The notes: generated from the sequence alone by a model not told the origin. Shown: positions 35,005 through 44,598, numbered from the stretch's first letter. The stretch is 63,573 nucleotides of DNA from an uncultured Coriobacteriales bacterium (GCA_934636245.1 CAKUAI010000021.1:1-63573); one strand, 5' to 3'. Program-made: numbers and translations.

Positions 35005-35493
35005 ATGAGCAACGAGACAAACGGCCAGCTGACGGGTGCATACCAGGCGGAATCGGCCAATGAGCGGCACTTGCAGTCGCTGCTCGGCAACATGCCGCGC
35101 ATGCAGGAGATTCAGGCCAAGTTGGAGAGGCATCGCGCTGCCGGGCAGGTGCTTGCCAAGTACTCATGCGTCGACGACCTCGAGGGCGATCTCGAGCAGC
35201 TCGAGTCGCGCGCGTTCGACCGCGACGCCATCGATCCCAAGCTCTACGAGCAGTTGGTAAACGAGAAGCGCCTGGCCTTGCGCGGCGAGAAGGTACGTTT
35301 TGAGCGCGACCTCGAGCATAGCGCCTTCGCCAGCGTTCCCGAGGCATCGCGCGCACGTCTGTCCGAAGCTGATGCCCTTGCCTTGGAAGACGAGCTCAAC
35401 CGCTTCCGCGAGGACTACGCCTACACGCTGGCGCGTTGCGAGGCCGATGCCGCGAAGGCTGGGGAGGCGCCTGACGTTTCCCTCGAGGCATAA
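35005..35493 (+). CDS. Small helical protein of unknown function
   Basis: I do not recognise this 162-residue protein. It is charged and Ala/Glu/Leu-rich, with long predicted helices (LEGDLEQLESRAFDRDAI, RLSEADALALEDELNRF) that could form coiled coils. It has no signal peptide, membrane span or cysteine motif (one Cys at about 51 and one near the end). AAGGGA precedes ATG 35005. The stop overlaps the potential start of the next frame at 35493, but the LuxR gene probably starts at 35589. It lies between a reductase and its likely regulator. Confidence 0.7.
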   Translation: MSNETNGQLTGAYQAESANERHLQSLLGNMPRMQEIQAKLERHRAAGQVLAKYSCVDDLEGDLEQLESRAFDRDAIDPKLYEQLVNEKRLALRGEKVRFERDLEHSAFASVPEASRARLSEADALALEDELNRFREDYAYTLARCEADAAKAGEAPDVSLEA

Positions 35494-35588
35494 TGCGTCC
35501 CACCTGCGATTCTCTCACTTCGGTGGTATCATCCCCGCGTGCTGATGTGCGGTGCGAAACGCGCCCAGACGTCGACGGGGGAAACGCC

Positions 35589-37193
35589 ATGGCGGAAAAA
35601 GATAAGACACAGGGGTGGGCTCGGGTCAAAACGCTGCCTTCGCTCCCTGTTTTTTGGGTCTGCCTGGAGGCGGCACTCATCATTCTTTGGTTTGACTTTG
35701 CGTATCGCATGACGCCTGGGCCTGTCTATACGCTGCCGATTTCCATCTTGAACCACCCGCGTGGGGATGCGGGCTGGCTCGCCGCCCTTGCGGGCACGGC
35801 GCTCGCCGCTCTTGCAGTTGCTCTTGTCGACAGGTGTTCCTCTTCGGGCGCTGCCTGCGCTGATGGTGTTGCGGCGAGTGATGCCTATGCTTCCCAGGGG
35901 GCCGCAGCGGGCGCATTCCGGCATGTCCGCCCCGTGTTTGGCGGGACCCTTCACATCGATACGCTAAATCTTGCCTGCGCTCTGGGCTGCTTTATAGGAC
36001 CCGCCCTTGTCAAGCTGGGTTCTTCGAGCTTGGCGCTCACAGTGGTGGGTGGCCTCATCGGAGGCCTGGCTTTCGGGTTTCTTGTGCCACGGCTTGTGGC
36101 CAATGCACCCGTCGAGCCGCGCAGCTCTACGGTTCTAGGTTTGGCGTGCGCGAGTTTGGGGGCATGCGCTGCCATCAAGCTGCTATTTGGGGCGCTCAAT
36201 GCCGATGTGTGCGCGGCGCTCGTCTGCATCCTACCGATTCTCAGCGTTGTGTGCGAGGCGCGCGCCCTCACCGTGCGCGGCTCTCAGGTTGGCGCTTCCG
36301 CCAGGTCGGCATTGAATGTTGCACCCGCCGTACAGTTGCCTGCGGCACGTCCCTCGCAGCTGCGCAGCCACCTTACTGAGGTTGCATGCTGCTCTTTGGG
36401 CCTGGGACTGTACATGGGCCTCATCGGTTTTTCCAACGATGGACTCGCGCAGGCGGAGTACGTGTACCGCCAGGTTGTGACTGGCGTGGGCGGTACCCTG
36501 CTTGCATGTGTGCTGCTCTTTCTCTCGATGCGTGCAAATCCCGACGCCCCGTATGTAGTGCTTCCCATATTGCTGGGAACTTCGGCCCTTGTGTTCGTCC
36601 TTACCACCACGATGCCCTCAGATGCGGGTCAGACGCTTGCCCATATCGCTGGCAAGGCGACTGACAGCCTCACGAGCGGCCTTGCGATGTGCGCGATGGT
36701 GGAGTTGCTCGGGCTTGCCCGGCGGGGCGAAGAGGGCCTCAAGAACCCCGCCTGGGTGGTCTGCATCTGCTCGTTTGCCCTGCTTGTGGGCATCCTGGGC
36801 GGCGGTGTGCTTATGAGCACGGTGGGCCTGGGTACCACCTCCATCGTGCTCGTTGCCGTGTCGCTGCTCTACGGCGCTTTGCTCAGTCTGGGCGTGACCG
36901 TGCAGCAGCGTGCCCGCGACCAGTTCGTCATCGTGCGCAACCCGGCCGACATGGCGCGCATCGCGCAGGTGCAGGCCGACGCGATTGCCGCCGAGCTCGG
37001 CACGCTCACCCCACGCGAGACCGAGGTCCTGCCCTATCTGCTGCAGCATCAGAGCGCCGACGCCATCGCCGAGAAGCTCGGCATCTCGCGCAACACGGTG
37101 AAGACGCACACGGCCCACATCTACGAGAAGGCGGGCGTCAATACCCGCGCCCAGCTCGTCGATCTTGCGGCGACGAAGACTGTGGCAATCTAG
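35589..37193 (+). CDS. Membrane-bound LuxR-family transcriptional regulator
   Basis: The 534-residue protein has about a dozen hydrophobic segments and a C-terminal LuxR helix-turn-helix beginning LTPRETEVLPYLLQH, with NTVKTHTAHIYEKAGV. I chose ATG 35589 (MAEKDKTQ, behind GGGGGAAA); the earlier ATG at 35493 overlaps the previous stop but adds 32 residues with no family match. It is co-directional with the FMN/FAD flavoprotein at 32682, with a terminator and a small gene between. Confidence 0.9.
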   Translation: MAEKDKTQGWARVKTLPSLPVFWVCLEAALIILWFDFAYRMTPGPVYTLPISILNHPRGDAGWLAALAGTALAALAVALVDRCSSSGAACADGVAASDAYASQGAAAGAFRHVRPVFGGTLHIDTLNLACALGCFIGPALVKLGSSSLALTVVGGLIGGLAFGFLVPRLVANAPVEPRSSTVLGLACASLGACAAIKLLFGALNADVCAALVCILPILSVVCEARALTVRGSQVGASARSALNVAPAVQLPAARPSQLRSHLTEVACCSLGLGLYMGLIGFSNDGLAQAEYVYRQVVTGVGGTLLACVLLFLSMRANPDAPYVVLPILLGTSALVFVLTTTMPSDAGQTLAHIAGKATDSLTSGLAMCAMVELLGLARRGEEGLKNPAWVVCICSFALLVGILGGGVLMSTVGLGTTSIVLVAVSLLYGALLSLGVTVQQRARDQFVIVRNPADMARIAQVQADAIAAELGTLTPRETEVLPYLLQHQSADAIAEKLGISRNTVKTHTAHIYEKAGVNTRAQLVDLAATKTVAI

Positions 37194-37436
37194 CAGGGAT
37201 TTTGTAATCAAGCGTGTTGAGTGCTGATCGTCTCCCTCCCTGATGAGCGTCGTCTGGGAAGGGGGGGCGATTTACTGTGTTCTCGGTTACCTGGCTTGTG
37301 TGGGCGGTTTGGATCGTGCGGACTTTCTTGCTGTGCGGGTAGTTCGATCCGCATGGGCGAGCTGGTTTGTTCCTACAGTTTGGCTTGTCGCTCGTGCCTG
37401 CGCGGCTGGCGTCAGCCTGCCGCCGCACGCATACAA

Positions 37437-37468
37437 AAGGCGGGCGCCCCGTGTGGGACGCCCGCCTT
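37437..37468. terminator. Bidirectional terminator, copy 2 of the repeated module
   Basis: AAGGCGGGCG and CGCCCGCCTT form a 10-bp stem. TTTT follows on both strands. It lies between the convergent LuxR gene and the surface-protein gene. Confidence 0.85.
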
Positions 37469-37491
37469 GTTTTGCTTGCTTGCTGTCCTAC

Positions 37492-40400
37492 TTACCCGCG
37501 CTTGGCGCGAAGCCTGAGCACGATGCCGGCGGCCACGGCCAGGATGCCGCCGGAGGCGAGCATGGCCGCGAGGGCGGGGCTCGGCGAGGGGTCGGCGGTC
37601 TTCGCGACCTGGGAGCCGGTGACGTTCACGTGCGCGGTCACCGCAACACCCGCAGCCGTGCCCTTCACGTCGAAGGTGCCTGCCTTGGCGTAGAGGGCGG
37701 GGTCGACGGCGTTCCAGACGACGGTCTCGGTGCTGGTCTTGCCGTTGCTCCAGGTTACCCGTGCGGTGGCGGGAAGCGTGGGCGCGACCCCCTCGGTGGT
37801 GGAGATGACGCTGTTGTCGAGCACGGCGCGCACTGCCGTGAGCGCGGTGACGGTCACATGGGCCGTTGCCTGGACGCCAGGTGCAGTGGCGATGGTACCC
37901 GTGACGTCAAACGACCCGGCCTGTGCATAGGCGCTGGCAGATACCGCGTTCCAGTTCACGACCTCCTTCGTGGTCGTGCCGTCGCTCCAGGTGACCTCGG
38001 CGCTGGCGGGAAGCTGCGGGGCGACGCCGGCCGTGGTGGTGATGTCCACCGCCTTCGTGGAGACAGCCGTCGCAGCGGCTGCCGCGGCCTTCACGGTGAC
38101 CTTGCAGCTCACGCCCTGGCCGGTGGAGCTCACCTTGCCGCTTGCGGTGAACGTGCCGGCGTTCTCGTAGAACGAGGGGTTGACAGCATCCCAGGTCACG
38201 GCCTCGTCGGTGGCATCGCCGTTGCTCCAGGTGACGCGTGCGGTCGCCGGCAGGGCGGGGGCGGTCTTTGCGGTCGTGGACACGCCGGCGGGCTGCTCGA
38301 CGGCCGTTGCGGTGGCGGCGCTCACGATGACGCGCACGCTGACGTCGGCTGTGGCGTTTGCGGCACCCTCGTCAGAGCCGGGCTTGGCGCTCACGGTGCC
38401 ATGGACGCTGAACTCTCCGCCTGCGCGCACCTTGTAAGAGGCCTCGTCCACGGCATCCCAGGCAATGGCATCCATGCTCGTGCTGCCGTCGCTCCACGTG
38501 ACCTCGACCTGGCCGGGAAGCGTCGGGGCCGTGCCGGAGGGCGTGGTGACGTCGGCGATGGAGGCCACGCTGGCGATGGTGAGATCGGCGGCAGTCACGG
38601 TCACCTGCACGCCAACTCGGGCGTTGTCGGCCGAAGGCACCGTGCCGGTGACGGTGAAGATCCCCGCCTTTTCATAGCTGGCGGGGTCGATTACGTCCCA
38701 CGTGATGCTTTCTTGCGTGGTGCTGCCATCCTCCCAGGTCACCTGCACAGTTTCGGGCAGCTGGGGCGCCGTGCCTGCCTTGGTCGACACGCCCGCCAGC
38801 TCGCCTACGCTCTGTACCTTGGGCTGCACGACGCTCACGGTAAGCGACACGGTCTCGTCGGTGCCTTCCACGGTGCCCGTGAGCGCGACGTCGCCGGCGA
38901 AGTCCCAGGGCCCCTTGCCGCCTTGCGTGAGGCCGAGCAGGGGCTGCCACTCGACCGGCTCGTCGGTGACGTCGCCGTTGCTCCAGGTCGCCCTCGCGGT
39001 TGCGGGGAGCGTGGGCTCGTGGCCGACGAAGGTGGTGATGGGAGCGGGGTCCTCAAGCGCCGTGATGGTCGCGGGGGTCACGGTGACGTGCGCCACGGCG
39101 TAGCCCTCCGCGCCCTCGACCACACCCGTCACGTCGAACGTGCCGCCCGCGCGGGAGCTGTACTGCGAGGCGTCCACGGCGTCCCAGGTCACGTTCACCG
39201 TGCTCGTGGTGTCGTCGGACATGGTGGCGTTCACCGCCTCGGGCAGCTCGGGTGCGGTGCCGGAGGGCGTGGTGACGTTGACGTCCTCGAGCGAGACGAT
39301 CGTGGGGGCAGGCTTTGCCTTGACGGTGACGTCCACCGTCGTGGTGAGCCCCGTGTCACCCACGGTGCCGCTCACCTGGAAGCTGCCGCCGTCGTCATAG
39401 AGCGTGGGGTCAATATCGTCCCAGGTCACAGGCTCTTGTGTGGGGTCGCCCTTGCTCCAATAGACGGTGACGGTCGCAGGCAGTTCGGGCGCCACGCCGG
39501 CCTCGGTCTCGACGGGCTCGGCAACTTCGCAGCTCGTGGCCTGAGGCGCCACGTAGTCGGCATAGGTGGTCAACGTCACCTGCGTGCCGGCGTCCACCAG
39601 GGTGTCGGCTGCGGGGTCCTGGTCGTACACGACGCCGTTCATCGAGGGGTCGGAGGCCTCGTCTGCGGTGAGGACGTCTCCGGCCACAAGACCAGCCGCT
39701 TCGAGCGCGGCGCGGGCATCTTCAATCGTCATGCCGGTCACATTCGGCACGCCAACCTGCTGGGCTGCGACCGTGAGGTCGATCGAGGCGAGAGGCTCTG
39801 CCCCGTCCGCAGCGCTTACGCTGACGGTTGCCGAGCCACTGCCCACGGCGCTCACGAGGCCGTTGCCGTCGACCGTGATGACCGACTCGTCGCTGCTCGT
39901 CCAGGTAAGCTGCGCCGCCGGGGCGTAGGTGCCGCCTTGGGCGCTCGTGAGGTTAAGGCCCAGCTGGAGCGTCTGCCCAGCGGTGAGGGTGCCGTCCCAA
40001 TCTTGAGGCGTGGCGATGCCTGCCGCAAGACCTGCGGTCTCGGCGTTAATCTGAGCGACGCACGCGCCGTCGGGCTGTACGGCAGCGGAGTCGCCAGCAG
40101 CGTTGGAGAACTCGCCGGCCAGGTAGGTGCCCCCGTCGGCGGAAGTGAACGAGCCAAGTCCGACGAAAGTGTAATCGTCGCTGATAAGCGCCGAATAGTG
40201 GCCGAAGTCACCTTCCGAGATACTCGTGTCGCCGCCAAGGTAGCGCTCGTAGGCGTCCTTTTCGGCGTACCAGAGCTCGAGGGCCGAGGCGGTGTCGGAT
40301 GCCTGGGCGAGGTTCTCGGCCAGAACGGTGGGGTTTGCGCCGGCAACGAGGGGCCCGTTGGCGTCGAGCACGGTGCCGCTCCCGTCGGGGCGGGTGTGCG

Positions 40401-40926
40401 AGAAGCTGTACGAGGCTTCGACCGCGCGGACTTGCGCCATCTGCTCAAGGCCGGTGCTCCAGGTGAGGGGCGCGCCCGTCACCGCGGTGCCGCTCTCGTA
40501 GTCTACGAGGCCTTCCGCGGCAGCCTCGGCGCGAATCTCGTTGATGCGCGCAAGCAGCGCCTCGGCCTGCGCGGTGTCAAAGGAGCCGGGCACGCTCAGC
40601 GCAAGGCACGGCTTGCTCGCGGTGGCTGCGGGGGCGCCGGATGCGGCCGAGAATGTCGGGGCGTTCTGCGTGCCCGCATCGGCGGCTGTGCTCTGGTCGC
40701 CCTGCTGGGTGTCGTCGGCGGGTGTGCTGCCATCGGCAGCGGCGTCGCTGTCTCCGGGAGCTACGTCGGAGTACGACACGTCGCTGGCGACGGTGTCGTA
40801 GGTCGCGTCTTCGGCGAGGGCGGGATAGGGTTGCGTGGCGATGCCGGCCGCGAGTGCTCCGGCCGCGATGATGGCGCCGGCTCCTGCGGATACGAGCGTC
40901 CGGCGTGCAGTCCGAGAGGCGTTCAT
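37492..40926 (-). CDS. Large surface protein: CAP domain, Big_2, PASTA and eight Big_4 domains
   Basis: The 1144-residue protein has a signal peptide (about 1-38) and an Ala/Asp/Thr-rich stretch to about 105. A CAP/SCP domain (about 118-275) includes FSHTRPDG, AENLAQ and GHYSALI. A Big_2 domain (about 310-385) has WTSSDESVITVDGNGLVSAV, and a PASTA-like domain (about 390-455) has VPNVTGMTIEDARAALEAAG. Eight Big_4 repeats of about 80 residues each follow, with P-LP-VTWSDG and WDAVDP-Y--AGTF-V-GTV. It ends with VAKTADPS, a hydrophobic span and a basic tail, a degenerate sortase signal of the LAKTGD kind. It should stand out from the wall as an adhesin-like rod. Terminators flank it; it is a single-gene unit. 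Confidence 0.85.
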   Translation of the reverse strand: MNASRTARRTLVSAGAGAIIAAGALAAGIATQPYPALAEDATYDTVASDVSYSDVAPGDSDAAADGSTPADDTQQGDQSTAADAGTQNAPTFSAASGAPAATASKPCLALSVPGSFDTAQAEALLARINEIRAEAAAEGLVDYESGTAVTGAPLTWSTGLEQMAQVRAVEASYSFSHTRPDGSGTVLDANGPLVAGANPTVLAENLAQASDTASALELWYAEKDAYERYLGGDTSISEGDFGHYSALISDDYTFVGLGSFTSADGGTYLAGEFSNAAGDSAAVQPDGACVAQINAETAGLAAGIATPQDWDGTLTAGQTLQLGLNLTSAQGGTYAPAAQLTWTSSDESVITVDGNGLVSAVGSGSATVSVSAADGAEPLASIDLTVAAQQVGVPNVTGMTIEDARAALEAAGLVAGDVLTADEASDPSMNGVVYDQDPAADTLVDAGTQVTLTTYADYVAPQATSCEVAEPVETEAGVAPELPATVTVYWSKGDPTQEPVTWDDIDPTLYDDGGSFQVSGTVGDTGLTTTVDVTVKAKPAPTIVSLEDVNVTTPSGTAPELPEAVNATMSDDTTSTVNVTWDAVDASQYSSRAGGTFDVTGVVEGAEGYAVAHVTVTPATITALEDPAPITTFVGHEPTLPATARATWSNGDVTDEPVEWQPLLGLTQGGKGPWDFAGDVALTGTVEGTDETVSLTVSVVQPKVQSVGELAGVSTKAGTAPQLPETVQVTWEDGSTTQESITWDVIDPASYEKAGIFTVTGTVPSADNARVGVQVTVTAADLTIASVASIADVTTPSGTAPTLPGQVEVTWSDGSTSMDAIAWDAVDEASYKVRAGGEFSVHGTVSAKPGSDEGAANATADVSVRVIVSAATATAVEQPAGVSTTAKTAPALPATARVTWSNGDATDEAVTWDAVNPSFYENAGTFTASGKVSSTGQGVSCKVTVKAAAAAATAVSTKAVDITTTAGVAPQLPASAEVTWSDGTTTKEVVNWNAVSASAYAQAGSFDVTGTIATAPGVQATAHVTVTALTAVRAVLDNSVISTTEGVAPTLPATARVTWSNGKTSTETVVWNAVDPALYAKAGTFDVKGTAAGVAVTAHVNVTGSQVAKTADPSPSPALAAMLASGGILAVAAGIVLRLRAKRG

Positions 40927-41163
40927 GGGACCCCCTTCTTGTCATGCTCCGCGAGGTGTCGCGCGGCGCGTGGTCCTTTTGCATCCTTCTGCCCCAGTAT
41001 AGAGGCCGCGATGTGTCGCAAATGAGGAACACACATGGCATATCTAAGGCCTTGCAATACTTAAAGACGCATCGAGGGCGGCTCGCGTCACAACATTCTG
41101 CAAAAAGTTTCCGCCCGCTCCGCTGGGCGTCCTGCCCGCCTCGTCTTGCCTCCGCCTCAAACA
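40927..41163. other. Leader of the surface-protein gene; no gene seen
   Basis: This gap holds the leader of the gene at 37492 (AAGGGGG before 40926). The run TTTTGCATCC and the TATAGA near 41000 could belong to its promoter. Confidence 0.4.
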
Positions 41164-41222
41164 AAAAACGGCCGGAAGGACGAGTGGCGAGGGGGTCGGC
41201 TCGCGCACTCGTCCCTCCGGCC
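41164..41222 (-). terminator. Long intrinsic terminator for the flavoprotein gene at 41400
   Basis: GGCCGGA-GGACGAGTG pairs with CACTCGTCC-TCCGGCC over 16 bp with one mismatch. On the minus strand T6 follows. Confidence 0.85.
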
Positions 41223-41325
41223 TTCAGCTGGGGAGGAACTGCTATTAAAGGTGGCCTAAGGGATGGCCAAGAACGGCTCCAGTGGATCGAGCCGAAAGAA
41301 AGAAACCCAAGGGACGAGCTCAAAG

Positions 41326-41384
41326 CGTTGGGAGCCCGCGCGGCGCGAAAGGAGGTAAACACCGCACGGGCTCAGTTCCCAACG
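41326..41384 (-). other. Second hairpin between the flavoprotein stop and its terminator
   Basis: Arms CGTTGGGA (41326-41333) and TCCCAACG (41377-41384) pair perfectly. Inner GCCCG and CGGGC arms extend the stem. It has no T-run, so it may stabilise the 3' end of the message rather than end transcription. Confidence 0.5.
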
Positions 41385-41399
41385 GTAGGGAGGGAGAGG

Positions 41400-43214
41400 C
41401 TAGGCGCCCAGGATGGCGTCGCGGGCGTGCTCGGCGGCGATGCGGCCGCCGACAAGACCGCCGGTCAGGCAGGTCATATACGTGCCGGTGTAGGCCATCT
41501 CGCCAACGGCGTACAGGTTGGGGACGATCTCGTTGTTGCTGTTGAGGACCTCGAGGTGGTCGCCCACGCGCAGGCCGCACTGGGTCCAGCTGGCGCAGAT
41601 GTAACAAGGTACGGCGTAGAACGGTGCCTGCACCACCGGCAGCATGGACTCGTTGGGGACCTCGAACTCGGGGTCAGCCTCGCCAGAAGCCTGAACGGCG
41701 TTGTAATCCTCCAGGGTCTTGACCAGCACGTCGGCCGGCACGCCCATGAGCTCGGCGAGTTCTTCGATGGAGTCGGCCTTGTGAACGCGCTCGGGGCGCT
41801 CGCTGGCCTCGACCACGGCGGCGGCAGGGTTGTTGGCGTCGAAGACCGAGAAGGCCTCGCCGTTGGGCTGGGCCACGACGGTCCTCAGGCCGCCGCCCTT
41901 GGCGACCAGCGACTCGTCGATGAAGCGCTTGCCCTCATTGTTGACCATCACGACGTTGGCACCGCGGGGGAAGCAGTTGCCCAGGTCGCCCCAGAAACCG
42001 TCGGCGGCATCCACGCCGTAGTTCAGGCCCACGTCGTTGCGGCCGTCAACCACGGCGTCGACTGCCTGCGCCATGTAGAAGCCGTCGCCGTTGCAGCCGG
42101 CGGCGCACCAGGGGCGCGTGTTGACGAGCTCGGGGCAGTATTCCTGCATGAGCTCGGCGTTGCGGCTGAAACCGCCCGTGGCGAGAATGATCTTCTTGGC
42201 GTGGATGGTGTAGGTGCCGGCGGGGCCTTCGACGACAACGCCCGTCACGGCGCCGTCCTCAACGACAAGTTCTTTGGCCTCGGTGTTGAGGCGGACCTCG
42301 ATCTGCTCGCCATAGATGCGCTCGTCAAAGTACTCGCGATAACGCACGCCGGCGTAGGGCCAGTTGCCATTGCGGTAGTCCGGCGGATAGATGTAATAAG
42401 GCGAGTACCAGCCCATGAGCTCCTCGAAGTTCGCGGGGTTGCCGCAGGCCCTTGGGACGTACATGGGCATGCCCAAGGCTTGCATGTCGAGGGCGTTCTT
42501 GCCGGAGAGTTCTACCATCCGGTGCAGGAGCTCCCTGCTCATGGGGTAGTCGGGCTGCGTCCAGTCGACGTAAATCTGCTCGAAGTTCTTCTCGAGATTC
42601 GCCGGGTCGTTGAGGGGTAGCAGCAGGCCGACCTTGCCCATGGAGAGCTGGCCGGTGCCACCGATAAAGCCTTGCTCCTCAACGAGCATGACCTTAAGGT
42701 CGTTGAGCTCGACGCCGAACTCCTTCCAGCGGGCGGCGACGGCGGCGGTGCAGCCGGAGTGGCCGGCGCCAAGCACCAGGATGTCGCACTCGGCGTCTTC
42801 TGCGGGCTCAAGTTCGGCAGCGGGGGCCTCGCCCTGGAACAGCTCGGGCACGCCGGCGGCCTCGAGGGCGGCATTCACAGCGCTGACGAGCGCCATGCTC
42901 GAGATGGTGGCGCCGTTGACGGTATCGACGTTGACGGTCTGGGCCTCGACCATGGCGGCGGGCATGGTGGCCACGACGACCTCGGACAGCTTGGCCGGGC
43001 TCTCGGTGTTCTTCACGACCTGCACGTTGACAAGCTTCTCGCCGTCAAGCGTCACGTGGACCGCGATGTCGCCGCGCATGCCACGGGCGGAACCCTCGAA
43101 AATGGCGCCCTCAGCGGTTTGGGCGACGGCGTTGTTCAGGTTCAGGTTGGCGAGGGCTGCGGCTCCTGCGGCAAGAGCGGTGCCGCCGATGAGATTCCTA
43201 CGCGTTAGTTCCAT
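41400..43214 (-). CDS. Tat-exported FMN_bind/FAD-binding flavoprotein reductase
   Basis: The 604-residue protein has a Tat signal (LTRRNLIGGTALAAG, Arg 5-6). An FMN_bind domain (about 40-120) has the attachment motif DTVNGATISS, where NGAT replaces the common SGAT; Thr 103 is the expected FMN site. The FAD motif VLGAGHSG (147-154) and FAD_binding_2 follow, with GKRFIDESL. A predicted acidic linker (PAAELEPAEDAE) joins the domains. ATG 43214 gives the signal peptide directly. It is divergent from the LysR gene at 43660 across 445 bp, the classic LysR target layout. Confidence 0.9.
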   Translation of the reverse strand: MELTRRNLIGGTALAAGAAALANLNLNNAVAQTAEGAIFEGSARGMRGDIAVHVTLDGEKLVNVQVVKNTESPAKLSEVVVATMPAAMVEAQTVNVDTVNGATISSMALVSAVNAALEAAGVPELFQGEAPAAELEPAEDAECDILVLGAGHSGCTAAVAARWKEFGVELNDLKVMLVEEQGFIGGTGQLSMGKVGLLLPLNDPANLEKNFEQIYVDWTQPDYPMSRELLHRMVELSGKNALDMQALGMPMYVPRACGNPANFEELMGWYSPYYIYPPDYRNGNWPYAGVRYREYFDERIYGEQIEVRLNTEAKELVVEDGAVTGVVVEGPAGTYTIHAKKIILATGGFSRNAELMQEYCPELVNTRPWCAAGCNGDGFYMAQAVDAVVDGRNDVGLNYGVDAADGFWGDLGNCFPRGANVVMVNNEGKRFIDESLVAKGGGLRTVVAQPNGEAFSVFDANNPAAAVVEASERPERVHKADSIEELAELMGVPADVLVKTLEDYNAVQASGEADPEFEVPNESMLPVVQAPFYAVPCYICASWTQCGLRVGDHLEVLNSNNEIVPNLYAVGEMAYTGTYMTCLTGGLVGGRIAAEHARDAILGA

Positions 43215-43659
43215 AGTGCAAGGCCCCTTTCGGTTGAAACGTGCATTGCGGTGAGGCCATTCTATGTGCGTCTTGTGGTGTGTCCCAAATAGCTATCGGG
43301 CATACTGGCGCGTCTCGTTTGAGGGAGCCGCGCCAGCGTCTGAGTTGGGCCGCCATGGCGTTTTGTTTGTGCGATGCGCGGCCAGAAGGACGGCGGCCGC
43401 TCGCTCTGCACGGCCTATTGGGCATCGCCAGATTGGGCGATGTGTGCCGCGCCAGTGCGGTTTTTGTTGGCAGAACCAGGTTTCTTTTTTGGACAAGGTA
43501 TTCCAAAACAGCAGGTACATAGCCTAATTTGAAAACACCAATATGGTCGATACCCGCATGAGGCCCTCTCTGCCATCATGAATTGAGCCGATGCCTGGCA
43601 AGGGCACGCGATGCGATTGCGGGGAGCATCGCAGCAGGTTTTAAAGGGGGCCGAAGGCA
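43215..43659. promoter_or_regulatory. LysR/flavoprotein divergent control region
   Basis: No gene is seen in these 445 bp. The segment 43485-43560 is AT-rich and is the likely place for the paired promoters and a LysR T-N11-A operator. I could not fix one site. GAAGG precedes ATG 43660. Confidence 0.4.
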
Positions 43660-44598
43660 ATGGACACTGAGTATATACGCGAGTACATCCGGGTTGCGTC
43701 GGAGGGCAGCATGACCAAGGCGGCCGCCCAGCTCAACATCTCGCAGCCCGGGCTGAGCAAGCATATGGTGGCTCTGGAGAAATGCGTGGGGGGCGAGCTG
43801 CTGCAGCGCAGCAGCACCGGGGTCACGCCCACTCCTCTGGGCCGGGCGTTTCTCGAGAAGGCCTACGATATCCTGCGCGTCTACGACGGCGCGATGGATT
43901 ACATGGGGAAGATGCGCGACTCCAAGCCGCTGCACCTGCGTGTGAACGCCTTATCCGACTGCGCCTTAAGCGATGACCTGCTCTCTTCGGTCGACATGGA
44001 GCTGGGCCAGTGCGGCTACAGCCTCGACCTCGACGTGCAAGACATTCTCTCCTATGCCAGCCTGCGCCACCCCTTGATGGGAACCGCCGACCTGTGCCTG
44101 TGCCCGCAGAGCGACGCGTGGCACACCGACGTTGCCGGCGTTCATTCGACGCGCCTGGTGACCGATCCTCTGGTGGCCGTGGTGCGAAACACGCACCGGC
44201 TCGCCCAGCATCGCAAGGTCTGGATGTCCGACATGGGGAGCGACACGGTCTGGTCCTATGACCCGGCCCTGACCGGCGGGCGCAAAAGCGAGCTTGAGGG
44301 CGTGCTGCGCAAGAACGGTTGCGACCCTGAGGTCGTGCTCATGCCGTGGGCGGGCATGCACGGCCACCATGCGAACCTGATGCGCTTCAGGGGCGGCGTG
44401 CACGTGACCTATCGAAGCATCGCGCGCCGCATCACGCCGCTCTCGCTCTCTGACTACCGCATCGTGGAGTTCTGCAACGACGATGCCCGGAAGTACGCGT
44501 TGTACGCCCACTACCGCGAGGACACGGCAAACCCGGCGGTGCCCCTGGCGGTCGACGTGCTCAACAGGGCCGTCGAGCATATGGGGGAAGCCAGGTAG
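43660..44598 (+). CDS. LysR-family transcriptional regulator
   Basis: The 312-residue protein has an N-terminal helix-turn-helix (YIREYIRVASEGSMTKAAAQ and ISQPGLSKHMVALEKCVG) and a full-length effector domain. The coverage is complete, unlike the LysR at 45559. It is divergent from the FMN/FAD flavoprotein at 41400, which should be its target. A terminator follows its stop by 35 bp. Confidence 0.9.
   Translation: MDTEYIREYIRVASEGSMTKAAAQLNISQPGLSKHMVALEKCVGGELLQRSSTGVTPTPLGRAFLEKAYDILRVYDGAMDYMGKMRDSKPLHLRVNALSDCALSDDLLSSVDMELGQCGYSLDLDVQDILSYASLRHPLMGTADLCLCPQSDAWHTDVAGVHSTRLVTDPLVAVVRNTHRLAQHRKVWMSDMGSDTVWSYDPALTGGRKSELEGVLRKNGCDPEVVLMPWAGMHGHHANLMRFRGGVHVTYRSIARRITPLSLSDYRIVEFCNDDARKYALYAHYREDTANPAVPLAVDVLNRAVEHMGEAR

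Noticed and set aside
32520..35102. An 860-residue minus-strand frame opposite the FMN/FAD flavoprotein
   Set aside because: It is an antisense shadow: low-complexity Val/Ala/Gly/Leu sequence without a family. The plus-strand gene has Tat-like, FMN and FAD motifs.
37243..41025. A 1260-residue open frame on the plus strand opposite the surface-protein gene
   Set aside because: It is the antisense shadow of a GC-rich, repetitive gene. Its product is Gly/Arg/His-rich with no domain, while the minus-strand frame has clear CAP, PASTA and Big_4 domains.
41326..41384. A riboswitch
   Set aside because: The hairpin lies downstream of the flavoprotein stop on its own strand and does not precede any gene start, so a riboswitch role is unlikely.
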